Part shown: positions 6,829 to 15,306 of the stretch, in pieces
Layout: each line of letters starts with the position of its first letter
Numbering within the stretch: the first letter of the stretch is position 1
NCBI RefSeq assembly: GCF_900107835.1
Contig: NZ_FNRG01000001.1
Span: 62,001 to 126,000, forward strand
Direction of reading: 5' to 3'
DNA: 64,000 nucleotides
DNA from: Oribacterium sp. KHPX15
Lineage (GTDB): Bacteria; Bacillota; Clostridia; Lachnospirales; Lachnospiraceae
Made by a program: the position numbers and the translations under genes
The notes under the pieces: model-generated
Database searches by the model: none
The model's input: only the letters and a program-made list of their open reading frames with translations
Told to the model about the DNA's origin: nothing

Positions 6829-8373
6829 ATGACAGATAAGAAACCAGTAGTACTTCTGATCCTTGATGGTTATGGCATCAATAAAAATCCGGAAGGTAAT
6901 GCCATAGCTATGGCCCAGACTCCGGTTATGGATAAACTTATGGCAGAGTGCCCATTTGTTGAAGGACAGGCATCAGGACTTTTCGTAGGTCTTCCTGACG
7001 GACAGATGGGAAACTCAGAGGTAGGGCACATGAATATGGGTGCAGGACGCATCATATATCAGGATCTTACACGTATAACAAAGTCCATCAATGACGGTGA
7101 TTTCTTCACAAATCCCGCACTTATGAATGCAATCGAGAATTGCAAGAAGAATGATTCCGCTCTCAACATGTTCGGACTTGTTTCCGACGGCGGAGTTCAC
7201 TCACACATTGAGCACATCTTCGGAATCCTTGAGCTTGCAAAGAGAAACGGTTTAAAGAAGGTTTATCTCTATGCATTCCTTGACGGCCGTGACACACCAC
7301 CTGATTCAGGAAAGAGCTTCCTTAAGCAGGTTGAGGACAAGATGGCAGAGCTCGGTGTCGGTGAGATCGCTATGATCTCCGGCCGTTACTATGCTATGGA
7401 CCGTGACAAGAACTATGACCGTGTCGAGAAGGCATACGATGCCATGACAAAGGGCGTAGGTGATAAGGCAGCATCAGTTACAGAAGCTATCGACAAGTCC
7501 TATGAAGCAAAGGTTCTTGATGAGTTCGTGGTTCCATGCGTTATTGAGAAGGATGGAAAGCCTGTTCACGTAATCACAGACGGAGATTCCTGCATCTTCT
7601 ACAACTTCCGTCCGGACCGTGCACGTGAGATGACTCACTGCTTCTGCGACGACGAGTTTGATTTCTTTGCAAGAGGCAAGCGCCTGGATACAAAGTTCGT
7701 ATGCTTCACAGATTATGATCCTACAATCCCTAACAAGGAGATAGCATTCCCGAAGCAGTCCATAACAAAGACTCTAGGTGAGTATGCTGCATCCCTCGGA
7801 CTTAAGCAGCTTCGTATCGCCGAGACAGAGAAGTATGCACACGTAACCTTCTTCTTCAACGGCGGTGTTGAGGAGCCTAATGAGGGTGAGGACCGTGTAC
7901 TGGTTCCTTCACCAAAGGATGTTCCTACCTATGACCTCAAGCCTCAGATGTCATGCCCTGAGGTATGCGACAAGCTTTGCGACGCTATCAGATCAGGCAA
8001 GTACGATATGATCATCGCTAACTTCGCAAATCCTGACATGGTTGGACACACAGGTGTAATTCCTGCAGCAGTTAAGGCCATCGAGGTTGTTGATGAGGCT
8101 GTAGGTAAGGTAGTAGACGCCATTAAGGATGCAAACGGTCAGATGGTCATCTGTGCAGATCATGGTAATGCTGACATGATGATCAACTACGAGACAGGCG
8201 AGCCATGGACAGCTCACACAACAAATCCTGTTCCATTCATCCTTGTCAACGCTGATCCTTCATGGAAGCTTCGTGAGGGCGGCGCACTTTGCGACCTTGC
8301 TCCTACTCTTCTTGAGATGATGGAGATTCCTCAGCCGGAAGAGATGTCGGGAAAGTCACTTATCGTAAAATGA
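6829..8373 (+). CDS. gpmI: 2,3-bisphosphoglycerate-independent phosphoglycerate mutase
   Basis: A 514-residue enzyme of the alkaline-phosphatase superfamily that interconverts 3- and 2-phosphoglycerate in glycolysis, using two Mn2+ ions. The N-terminal metal and nucleophile motifs are seen: LILDGYG (Asp metal ligand) and MGNSEVGHMNMGAG (Ser nucleophile). The substrate loops DGGVHSH, DGRDTPP and SGRYYAMDRD follow, and the C-terminal metal site shows NFANPDMVGHTG and ADHGNADMM. Length is the family norm (about 510). AAAGAGGTAAGG precedes the ATG. It is monocistronic between two strong hairpins. Codon use is the C/T-ending, strongly biased style of highly expressed genes. Confidence 0.98.
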   Translation: MTDKKPVVLLILDGYGINKNPEGNAIAMAQTPVMDKLMAECPFVEGQASGLFVGLPDGQMGNSEVGHMNMGAGRIIYQDLTRITKSINDGDFFTNPALMNAIENCKKNDSALNMFGLVSDGGVHSHIEHIFGILELAKRNGLKKVYLYAFLDGRDTPPDSGKSFLKQVEDKMAELGVGEIAMISGRYYAMDRDKNYDRVEKAYDAMTKGVGDKAASVTEAIDKSYEAKVLDEFVVPCVIEKDGKPVHVITDGDSCIFYNFRPDRAREMTHCFCDDEFDFFARGKRLDTKFVCFTDYDPTIPNKEIAFPKQSITKTLGEYAASLGLKQLRIAETEKYAHVTFFFNGGVEEPNEGEDRVLVPSPKDVPTYDLKPQMSCPEVCDKLCDAIRSGKYDMIIANFANPDMVGHTGVIPAAVKAIEVVDEAVGKVVDAIKDANGQMVICADHGNADMMINYETGEPWTAHTTNPVPFILVNADPSWKLREGGALCDLAPTLLEMMEIPQPEEMSGKSLIVK

Positions 8374-8403
8374 TAGGCTGATGCAAAGGCTTTGACAGTT
8401 TAT

Positions 8404-8448
8404 AAAAAAGATAGTACAATGGCTCGGCGCGATTGTACTATCTTTTTT
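8404..8448 (+). terminator. Rho-independent terminator of gpmI
   Basis: A 17-base perfect stem (arms at 8404-8420 and 8432-8448) around a GC-rich loop. The A-run and T-run at its ends would let it work in both directions. Confidence 0.92.
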
Positions 8449-8543
8449 CGCGATATGATATGTGACTTCTGATGCAAATCGGGCTGAGCATTTTCCTGCC
8501 TGATACGCTGAGATTTATTGATGTTTAGATAGAGGTGTTATTA

Positions 8544-9431
8544 ATGAGAATTGGAGTTTCTACAGATTCCGGGAGCGGCATCACACAGGAAGAAAGCAAG
8601 CAGCTCGGAGTTCGTGTTGTTCCCATGCCCTTCCGTATAGATGGACAGGAATACTTTGAAGATATAAACATTACCAGAGAAGAGTTCTTCGAAAAGCTCA
8701 AGAATGACTGTGACATATCAACTTCACAGCCAAGCATGGAAGACGTAATGAAGGTTTGGGACGAGCTTCTGGAAACCTGTGATCAGGTGGTTCACATTCC
8801 TCTTACCTCCGGACTTTCAGGCTCAACTCAGACAGCGATAATGCTTAGTCATGAAGATAAGTATGAGGGAAAGGTATTTGTTCCCGATGATAAGGGAGTT
8901 TCCATAACCCAGAGACAGTACTGCATATTTGCAAAAGAGCTTGCCGCAAAGGGCTATGACGGACAGCAGATCTGTGACATTATCAACCGTGAATCTACAA
9001 GCAATCAGATCTATATCGGTGTTGATACCCTTAAGTATCTCAAGAAGGGCGGACGTATCACTCCCATGGCGGCTGCCATCGGAACCCTCCTTCACATCAA
9101 GCCGGTTCTGGGTATCACAAACGGCGGAAAGCTTGATTCCTTCACCAAGGTGAGAACCACCAAAATGGTCAGAGAAGCCATCATTAAGGGCCTTAAGGCT
9201 GAACTTGAGGGCCGTCTCAATGATAAGGATATGAACAACTGCTACGTTTGCGTTGCCTACACAGACAACCCCGAGCAGGCGGAAGCATTTGCAGAAGAGC
9301 TGAAGACAGAGTTCCCGGACAGACTGAATCTGGAGATCGTTGTAGCTCCTCTGTCACTGCTTATCAGCTGCCACATCGGACAGAATGGACTTGGCGGTGC
9401 GGTTATCGAGAGACCGGTGGAGTTGAAATAA
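8544..9431 (+). CDS. DegV family fatty-acid-binding protein
   Basis: A 295-residue DegV-family protein. It opens MRIGVSTDSGSGI, carries the ligand-site segment IPLTSGLSGSTQTA near residue 88 and continues with DTLKYLKKGGRI and IKPVLGITNGGKL, all family signatures. DegV/FakB proteins bind a fatty acid and present it to the kinase FakA for incorporation of exogenous fatty acids; no fakA gene is nearby, so the specific partner is unknown. The ATG at 8544 follows AGAGGTG, which favours it over the ATG nine bases upstream. The gene stands alone between two terminators. Confidence 0.95.
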   Translation: MRIGVSTDSGSGITQEESKQLGVRVVPMPFRIDGQEYFEDINITREEFFEKLKNDCDISTSQPSMEDVMKVWDELLETCDQVVHIPLTSGLSGSTQTAIMLSHEDKYEGKVFVPDDKGVSITQRQYCIFAKELAAKGYDGQQICDIINRESTSNQIYIGVDTLKYLKKGGRITPMAAAIGTLLHIKPVLGITNGGKLDSFTKVRTTKMVREAIIKGLKAELEGRLNDKDMNNCYVCVAYTDNPEQAEAFAEELKTEFPDRLNLEIVVAPLSLLISCHIGQNGLGGAVIERPVELK

Positions 9432-9447
9432 ATTATTTATAAGCAGT

Positions 9448-9480
9448 AAGAGGGCATCCATTTTTAATGGATGCCCTCTT
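9448..9480. terminator. Bidirectional terminator between degV and the cell-wall-binding protein
   Basis: A 14-base perfect stem AAGAGGGCATCCAT / ATGGATGCCCTCTT sits between convergent genes. T residues follow on the plus strand and it can serve both. Confidence 0.9.
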
Positions 9481-9484
9481 GCTT

Positions 9485-10402
9485 TTACGCCTGCTTTATC
9501 ACGGAATTTGGCTCAACGGTTTCCCAGGTTCCGTCTGCATATTGAAGCTTGATGCCGACTATGGCGTATGTTGAAACCGTCTTACTCAGCCAGAGATGAT
9601 CCAACAGCACAAAATTGTTGAAGGTCCTTGCATTATCGCTGACAGTGACTAATGAGGTTTTGTGAACATTACCATCCTCACCCAGGATATATTGTCCGAG
9701 AGAGTAGGGGTCGTCGGGATAGAATGGACCTGTTACCGACTGCTCGACGGTGGAATTGCCGGTTATTTCACAGGTGGCAACATTATGCCTTGCGTCATAA
9801 GGAGTTACTGTAAAGACTATTGCGTTAATGATTTTACCGGAGGAGTTAATAAAGTAGATGTTGGGGGAAATGCCTCCGTCCTTAGTCATATGTGCTTTCA
9901 TGTACTGGATTTCAATGGGCTGCATCGGGATGTAGGAGCTGCCGGCATAGCTGTACATGGCTGCTGTGTTAAACCCTGAGGCGCCGGTGCCTGAAGCTGC
10001 TGTAGTATCAACGCCTGCTGTTACTGAGCTGCCCTGATAGTTCTCAACCCATTTTCCGTCTGCCCCCACATAGTAGCCGTCCGGGGTCCGGGTGTCGGTC
10101 AGCATTTTCCCGCTGTAATCCACGTACTTGTCATCAATCCATTTATCGGTAGCCAGATGTCCTTTCTGATCAAAATAGTACCAGCTGTTATCGATAAGGG
10201 TCCAGCCTGTTGCCCGGTAGCTATCCTCTTTTAAATAATACTGATAACCGCTGTCGTAGTACCATTCACTGGTCAGGGGCTTCTTGCTCTTATCCCAAAG
10301 CTTCCAGCCCAGGGCGTCCTGATGCCACTCGACGGCATAAGCTGTAAAGGAAGACATTATCAAAAAAACCGCTGTGAATAATCCAATACATCTTTTAAGC
10401 AT
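9485..10402 (-). CDS. Secreted protein with cell-wall-binding (choline-binding-type) repeats
   Basis: A 305-residue exported protein. A signal peptide covers residues 1-24 (LKRCIGLFTAVFLIMSSFTAYA, cleavage after AYA). Residues 25-130 carry four to five aromatic repeats of the GWxxxDxxWYYFDxxGHLATDKW type, which bind choline or cell-wall polymers. An Ala/Ser/Gly linker (about 133-148) leads to a C-terminal beta-rich domain (about 150-300) with YMKAHMTKDGGISPNIYFIN and NFVLLDHLWLSKTVSTYAIVGIKLQYADGTWE, which I do not recognise. The ATG at 10402 has GGGGGA upstream. It is probably anchored non-covalently to the cell surface. The ligand and role are unknown. Confidence 0.85.
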   Translation of the reverse strand: MLKRCIGLFTAVFLIMSSFTAYAVEWHQDALGWKLWDKSKKPLTSEWYYDSGYQYYLKEDSYRATGWTLIDNSWYYFDQKGHLATDKWIDDKYVDYSGKMLTDTRTPDGYYVGADGKWVENYQGSSVTAGVDTTAASGTGASGFNTAAMYSYAGSSYIPMQPIEIQYMKAHMTKDGGISPNIYFINSSGKIINAIVFTVTPYDARHNVATCEITGNSTVEQSVTGPFYPDDPYSLGQYILGEDGNVHKTSLVTVSDNARTFNNFVLLDHLWLSKTVSTYAIVGIKLQYADGTWETVEPNSVIKQA

Positions 10403-10577
10403 TTCATCCCCCAAATACTTTGTGCAAGCAACAAGTGCTTACTCAAAAAAATTTCTGATATGGCCGGTTATATCCTGAACGAATAAAAATACGTTTCGAT
10501 ATAAACCGCTACATTCTTTATCGGCCGGGAAATAACAAATATAAAGCAACCGTAACAAAATGAAACACTATTAAAAA

Positions 10578-10606
10578 TTGATTAAACTGTAACAAAATGG
10601 TATGAT
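10578..10606 (+). promoter_or_regulatory. Promoter of the surface flavoprotein reductase gene
   Basis: TTGATT at 10578-10583, 17 bases, then TATGAT at 10601-10606. The leader to the ATG at 10774 is about 160 bases and contains a GC-rich hairpin (GCGGG / CCCGC, about 10681-10701). The stretch 10403-10577 holds the upstream region of the divergent cell-wall-binding gene and nothing else I can support. Confidence 0.55.
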
Positions 10607-10773
10607 TCCACCTGATTATTCGTTATAATATACAAGGCATAACTTTATGTAATACATGCTAATGCTCAGAAATGTCGGTGAGCGGGGCCCCAAAACCCGC
10701 CGAATTCGTATATTTATGTATTGGCTGTATAAAAATAGTCAAAAGCTATTATTTAAATCTAGGAGGATCTATT

Positions 10774-12864
10774 ATGTCAGAAAAATTAACTAGGCGAGAT
10801 TTCATCAAGGGAATGGGCGCTACTGCAGTGATCGCAGGTCTCGGTTCCCTTACAGCCTGCACAAGTGGTGCGGGAACACCGGAAGCAACTACAGCTGCCG
10901 CTACAACAGCTGCTGCAACTGAGGCCGCTACAACAGCCGCAGCCGCTCCTGCAGGTGGTGCTCTTTACACACCCGGTACTTACACAGCAGGTGCAGATGG
11001 AATCAGCTCAAAGGTTACAGTTACAATGACTTTTGATGAGTCATCAATCACAGAAGTAAAGATCAATGCAGACGGTGAGACACCTTCAATCGGTGGCGCA
11101 GCTGTTCCTGATCTTGAGAAGGCTCTTATGGATGCACAGGCAGCAGAGTTTGATGCTGTATCAGGTGCAACAATCACATCTGATGCTGTTAAGAAGGCAG
11201 CAGCTAACTGTATCGCACAGGCAAAGGGCGAGGCTACTGCAGCAACAGGAGAGCTTATCCCGACAGGTTCTGATGAGGACTGGCTTGGTGAGGAGCCTGT
11301 AGTTGATGATGCTGACGTAAAGGAGACTATCGATACAGATATACTTATCGTAGGTGCAGGTAATGCAGGTATGATGGCAGCAGCTTATGCAGCTTCAAAG
11401 GGACTTAACTTCCGCGTTATCGAGCAGAATGCAGTAGTTCAGGATACACGTCACTGGTACGGCGCTATCAACAGTTCCGCAGCTATCGCAGCAGGTTCAC
11501 ATGTTGATAAGAAGAAACTCCTTTCAGAGATCAGCCGTTATGCATCAGGAAAGTGCGACCAGAGAGTAGTTAAGTTATGGCTTGACGAGTCAGCAGCAAT
11601 GCATGATTTCGTAGCAGGCATCCTTGAGAATGAGCCATACAACTGGAAGTGCGACTTCACATCAGGTGAGGAAGCCCGTTGGCCGGACAGCGATGAGAAT
11701 ACCACTTTCGTATTCCCTGAGCAGGAGCACAACTACAGAGCTTCAGAGTCTGAGTATGGAATGCAGAGAAACGAGGTATTCCTCGAGGTTATCCAGAAGG
11801 CAGGCTATGATGTAGATTTCAAGACAGCTCTTGTTAAGCTTGAGAAGGATGATACAGGAAGAGTAACAGGCGTTATCGCTCAGAACGTAGATTCAGGCGA
11901 CCTTATCCGTTACAATGCCAAGGACGGTGTTCTCCTTGCATGCGGCGGATATCCCGGCAACCCATTCATGATGGAGCAGCTTGATCCGCTTGGAACTTCT
12001 GTTACAACAGCATGCTCTTTCAGCCCTGCTGATAAGGGATACGGAATCCGTGCAGCAGTTTGGGCAGGTGCTCACCTTGATGCTGAGTCAGCTCCTATGC
12101 TTTTTGACCGTGGTCTCGTAGCTCCGGGCGTTGATTCCGGCTATGTTGAGAGCGAGTCTTCCTTCGGCGGAAAGGCATTCCCGGGAACTGTAAGACAGTA
12201 CAATCCCGGTACACAGCCATTCCTTAAGGTTAACCGTCATGGTCAGCGTTTCGCTAATGAGTCCAGCCCATACAACGATATCGTTTATGCAGCAGCTCAT
12301 CAGCCGGGTCATGTATATGCTCAGATCATGGATGCAAACTACATGGAGGATATCAAGAGATTCCATACTATCGGATGTTCAGCACAGTCAAGAAACATCC
12401 CTGGCTATGTAGACAAGCAGCTTGAGCAGTACGGTGAAGAGGGCGAAGGCCTGATCTTCAAGGCTGACACCATCGAAGAGCTTGCTGACAAGCTTGGTTT
12501 CAAGGATGAGGATAAGACTAACTTCCTTGCAACAGTTGAGCGTTACAATGAGCTCTATGACAAGCAGGAGGATGAGGACTTCGGTAAGATGAAGGTTCGT
12601 CTCTCTGAGCTTAGAACAGCTCCATTCTATGGCTGCTGGCTCGGTGCATCACTCCTTACAACAGAGCAGGGTATCTCTATCAATGACAAGACACAGGCTC
12701 TTGATGCTGAGAACAAGCCGATTCCGGGTCTTTACATCGGCGGCGATATGTCAGGTTCATTCTTCGCAAACAACTATCCATGTCTCATGGCAGGTATCGC
12801 TTGCGGACGTACACTTACATTCGCTATGAAGTCCATTAAGGAAATGGCAGGAATCGAAGAGTAA
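10774..12864 (+). CDS. Exported FMN/FAD flavoprotein reductase (fumarate/urocanate reductase-like)
   Basis: A 696-residue protein. It has a twin-arginine-like leader (TRRDFIKG, residues 6-13) and a lipobox ending at Cys29 (SLTAC), then an Ala/Thr-rich linker. Residues 65-150 form an FMN-binding domain whose DAVSGATIT motif carries the threonine (about 135) that ApbE-type enzymes flavinylate. Residues 187-690 form a fumarate-reductase-type FAD domain (ILIVGAGNAGMMAAAYAA, GVLLACGGY, PGLYIGGDMSGSFF). The layout matches extracytosolic flavin reductases such as UrdA and related fumarate or cinnamate reductases that take electrons from membrane flavin chains. The acceptor cannot be told from sequence. 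AGGAGG precedes the ATG. Codon bias suggests strong expression. Confidence 0.9.
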   Translation: MSEKLTRRDFIKGMGATAVIAGLGSLTACTSGAGTPEATTAAATTAAATEAATTAAAAPAGGALYTPGTYTAGADGISSKVTVTMTFDESSITEVKINADGETPSIGGAAVPDLEKALMDAQAAEFDAVSGATITSDAVKKAAANCIAQAKGEATAATGELIPTGSDEDWLGEEPVVDDADVKETIDTDILIVGAGNAGMMAAAYAASKGLNFRVIEQNAVVQDTRHWYGAINSSAAIAAGSHVDKKKLLSEISRYASGKCDQRVVKLWLDESAAMHDFVAGILENEPYNWKCDFTSGEEARWPDSDENTTFVFPEQEHNYRASESEYGMQRNEVFLEVIQKAGYDVDFKTALVKLEKDDTGRVTGVIAQNVDSGDLIRYNAKDGVLLACGGYPGNPFMMEQLDPLGTSVTTACSFSPADKGYGIRAAVWAGAHLDAESAPMLFDRGLVAPGVDSGYVESESSFGGKAFPGTVRQYNPGTQPFLKVNRHGQRFANESSPYNDIVYAAAHQPGHVYAQIMDANYMEDIKRFHTIGCSAQSRNIPGYVDKQLEQYGEEGEGLIFKADTIEELADKLGFKDEDKTNFLATVERYNELYDKQEDEDFGKMKVRLSELRTAPFYGCWLGASLLTTEQGISINDKTQALDAENKPIPGLYIGGDMSGSFFANNYPCLMAGIACGRTLTFAMKSIKEMAGIEE

Positions 12865-12920
12865 TTTCGTTCCGTTATATGAATCTCTATATTCAGGTGG
12901 GGGTTTCCAATAGTTATTCA

Positions 12921-12946
12921 GGGTCAGGCATCATGCCTGGCCCTTT
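12921..12946 (+). terminator. Rho-independent terminator
   Basis: GGGTCAGGCAT / ATGCCTGGCCC stem with a one-base centre and TTTA tail, ending the flavoprotein transcript. Confidence 0.75.
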
Positions 12947-13007
12947 ATTCATGGATTTTCCCGGTGGGAAACACGGTGGGAATCTCGAAAATTCATTTTT
13001 TTAGCAC

Positions 13008-13036
13008 TTGACACAAATGGGGGTTTTATATATGAT
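13008..13036 (+). promoter_or_regulatory. Promoter of rpsT
   Basis: TTGACA at 13008-13013, a 17-base spacer and TATGAT at 13031-13036. This is a near-consensus sigma-A promoter with a leader of about 80 bases. Confidence 0.85.
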
Positions 13037-13125
13037 AGTTGAGCGTGTTTTCAAACTGTCCGTGTCCGGTACTTGAAAAATGCACATGTAAGATATCGAT
13101 ATCAGGTGAAAGGAGATATTTCCAA

Positions 13126-13389
13126 ATGGCAAATATTAAGTCAGCAAAGAAGAGAATTCTTGTTGCAGCTACAAGATATGAGCGTAACAAGGCTATCCGT
13201 TCAGAAGTTAAGACATACATCAAGAGAGTATATGCAGCAGTTGAGGCCGGTGATAAGGCTAAGGCTCAGGACGCTCTTAAGATGGCTCAGAAGAAGATTG
13301 CTATGGCTCACAGCAAGGGCATCTACAAGGCAAACAACGCTTCAAGAAAGGTTGCTAAGCTTTACAAGGCTGTAGATTCTATGAACTAA
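13126..13389 (+). CDS. rpsT: 30S ribosomal protein S20
   Basis: An 87-residue, Lys/Arg-rich helical protein opening MANIKSAKKRI and containing RNKAIRSEVKTYIKRV and GIYKANNASRKVAKLYKAV, typical of S20, which binds 16S rRNA early in small-subunit assembly. The ATG at 13126 follows AAAGGAGATAT; the longer frame from 13039 would start close to the transcription start. The gene is monocistronic with its own promoter and terminator, as is common for rpsT. Confidence 0.98.
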   Translation: MANIKSAKKRILVAATRYERNKAIRSEVKTYIKRVYAAVEAGDKAKAQDALKMAQKKIAMAHSKGIYKANNASRKVAKLYKAVDSMN

Positions 13390-13482
13390 TTTGCGCGAAA
13401 GGCGCACAGAGATCTTTGATCAGGATTTCTGTTTTCAAGTCGTTCTTGAAAAATTACTTTGTAAGTAACGTTACTCACGAAG

Positions 13483-13513
13483 ACCCGCGGTTAACCCACC
13501 GCGGGTTTTTTTA
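13483..13513 (+). terminator. Rho-independent terminator of rpsT
   Basis: ACCCGCGG / CCGCGGGT stem with an eight-base loop and a run of seven T. Confidence 0.93.
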
Positions 13514-13614
13514 TATCCACCGGCTTTTATGTAAGGTGTTTCAATAATGTTTTTTCTCTGATAAAATAGAAAATATTGTAAAGAATTATTGTTCCAAAAT
13601 TGGAGGCAGAAACT

Positions 13615-15144
13615 ATGATCATCATCAAAGATGGAAATGAAACCGAGACATTTGAAGAAATAAAAGATTTCACTGAAAAGTACACAAAGAAGCAGGGGCT
13701 TGGAAGCCGTGATGAAATGCATATAAATCTTGTTATGGAAGAAATGATGGAGATAACAAGATTATCCGGAAATGTAAATGACAGGTGCTTCAACATAGAT
13801 GGAGATGGACATCTTTGTGCCCTTACCATGGAACTTACCCCCGGAACCCTCCAGGATATTTCCTTTGAAAGTTTATCCGGAGTTTCTCAAAAATTAAAGG
13901 TTCTTTTGGGCACAAGTTTCGAAACCGTAGAAATGAATGAAAAAGCAGCGGAAGAAATAGGTGTTCGCCGTGCGGATAAGGAAACACTCCTTGAAATGGA
14001 TTGTGAAGATGTAGAGGAGGCGTATCTGTGGACTCTCGACAGTTACAACATGGCTTCCTTCAACAAGTATATCGATGGAGACGAAGAGGACTGGGTGGCA
14101 TTATCAGCTTCCATTCTGTCAGCATTGACCAAAGAAGTAAGAGTGCTTATTCTTAAGGGCTGTATCCTTTTCTCGGTTATTCTTGATTTTGACAGTAAAG
14201 CCGGCGAAAAGAAGAGCTATGGAATAAGTCCTGAGTTCGCAGCGCTTTCAAAGGTTCCTGTTGTGAAGACCAGGTTCCAGGTTAAACTTGTGGAGCTTAT
14301 GTACAAGGGCCTTCCTAAGAAAGTGACAGCACCATTGGGTATGCGTCTTGACCGATTTGAAATCCCTGTTCCCACTTCAACAAAGGGGCAGATTGAGACT
14401 CTTGTATATGTACCATTTGCAGTTAAGGACAAAAAGGATGCGCCGGTCATCCTGTTCCTTCATGGCGGTGCCAACCTTTTCCCTGCGCTTCCTTACCATT
14501 ATAAGCTTGCAGAGAATCTCGCAAAAAAGACCGGCTGCAAAGTTATGCTTCCAATGTATGATCTCGCACCTTATCGTCAGCCGCCTGTTCAGATAAAGGA
14601 AACATTTGAGGTATACACTGAACTCCAGAACAATCCGGAAAAATATGCCATAGATCCCGGAAAAATCTTTGTGATCGGAGATTCGGCAGGAGGAACCATG
14701 GCGGCAGCCATTACCCTTCTGGCAAGAGACAAAGGACTTAAGATGCCTAAGGGAACACTTCTCCTTTATCCGTCTCTCGATATGAGATTTAAAACGGACT
14801 CTATGAATAGTTTCTCAGACGTTCCAGTCATAAACGGTGATTCAATCAGTGCTATCAGAAAGATAGTTCATTCTGACAGAGAGGAAGGTCTGAAATACCA
14901 CTATTCTCCTGCAGAAGTCGAATCACTTTCGGGTCTTTGCCCCATGTATGTGGAAACCGCAGAATTTGACGCTCTGCATGATGAGGGTGTTGAATTCGCA
15001 AAGCGCCTTAAGGAGCAGGGTAATGTTGTAACACTGAACGAAACCCGCGGCACAGTACATGCCTTTGACATGGCAAAGGACAGCAGCATCCAGAGAGCAG
15101 CCGTTGATGCGAGAGCTGATTTTATAAAAGGTCTTTTGAACTGA
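13615..15144 (+). CDS. Alpha/beta hydrolase (HSL-type) fused to an N-terminal regulatory-like domain
   Basis: A 509-residue protein. Residues 270-505 are a hormone-sensitive-lipase-type hydrolase: oxyanion loop LFLHGGAN, nucleophile elbow GDSAGG, Asp in AEFDALHDEG and His in GTVHAFD, so the catalytic triad is complete. The first 100 residues (SFEEIKDF-like opening, LGSRDEMHINLVMEEMMEITRLSGN) resemble the start of the anti-sigma-type HATPase domains common in Lachnospiraceae but lack clear ATP-binding boxes. The middle stretch (about 100-260) is unassigned. An esterase acting on small acylated substrates is likely. The ATG at 13615 has GGAGG upstream; no neighbours share its transcript. Confidence 0.8.
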   Translation: MIIIKDGNETETFEEIKDFTEKYTKKQGLGSRDEMHINLVMEEMMEITRLSGNVNDRCFNIDGDGHLCALTMELTPGTLQDISFESLSGVSQKLKVLLGTSFETVEMNEKAAEEIGVRRADKETLLEMDCEDVEEAYLWTLDSYNMASFNKYIDGDEEDWVALSASILSALTKEVRVLILKGCILFSVILDFDSKAGEKKSYGISPEFAALSKVPVVKTRFQVKLVELMYKGLPKKVTAPLGMRLDRFEIPVPTSTKGQIETLVYVPFAVKDKKDAPVILFLHGGANLFPALPYHYKLAENLAKKTGCKVMLPMYDLAPYRQPPVQIKETFEVYTELQNNPEKYAIDPGKIFVIGDSAGGTMAAAITLLARDKGLKMPKGTLLLYPSLDMRFKTDSMNSFSDVPVINGDSISAIRKIVHSDREEGLKYHYSPAEVESLSGLCPMYVETAEFDALHDEGVEFAKRLKEQGNVVTLNETRGTVHAFDMAKDSSIQRAAVDARADFIKGLLN

Positions 15145-15150
15145 GATTTT

Positions 15151-15183
15151 AAAGATGTCCTCTTTTCAGGGGGCATCTTTTTT
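15151..15183 (+). terminator. Rho-independent terminator
   Basis: AAAGATG(T)CC / GG(G)CATCTTT stem followed by six T. Confidence 0.8.
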
Positions 15184-15306
15184 CGTGAGTTCGATATCAG
15201 GCAGCTGAGCATCTATCAAGCTGAGTATCCGACAGGCTTGCTTGTTATACATTTTACAGTGTGACATAATGGTAGCAGAGGTTATTTTCGGTAAAGAGGC
15301 AATGGG

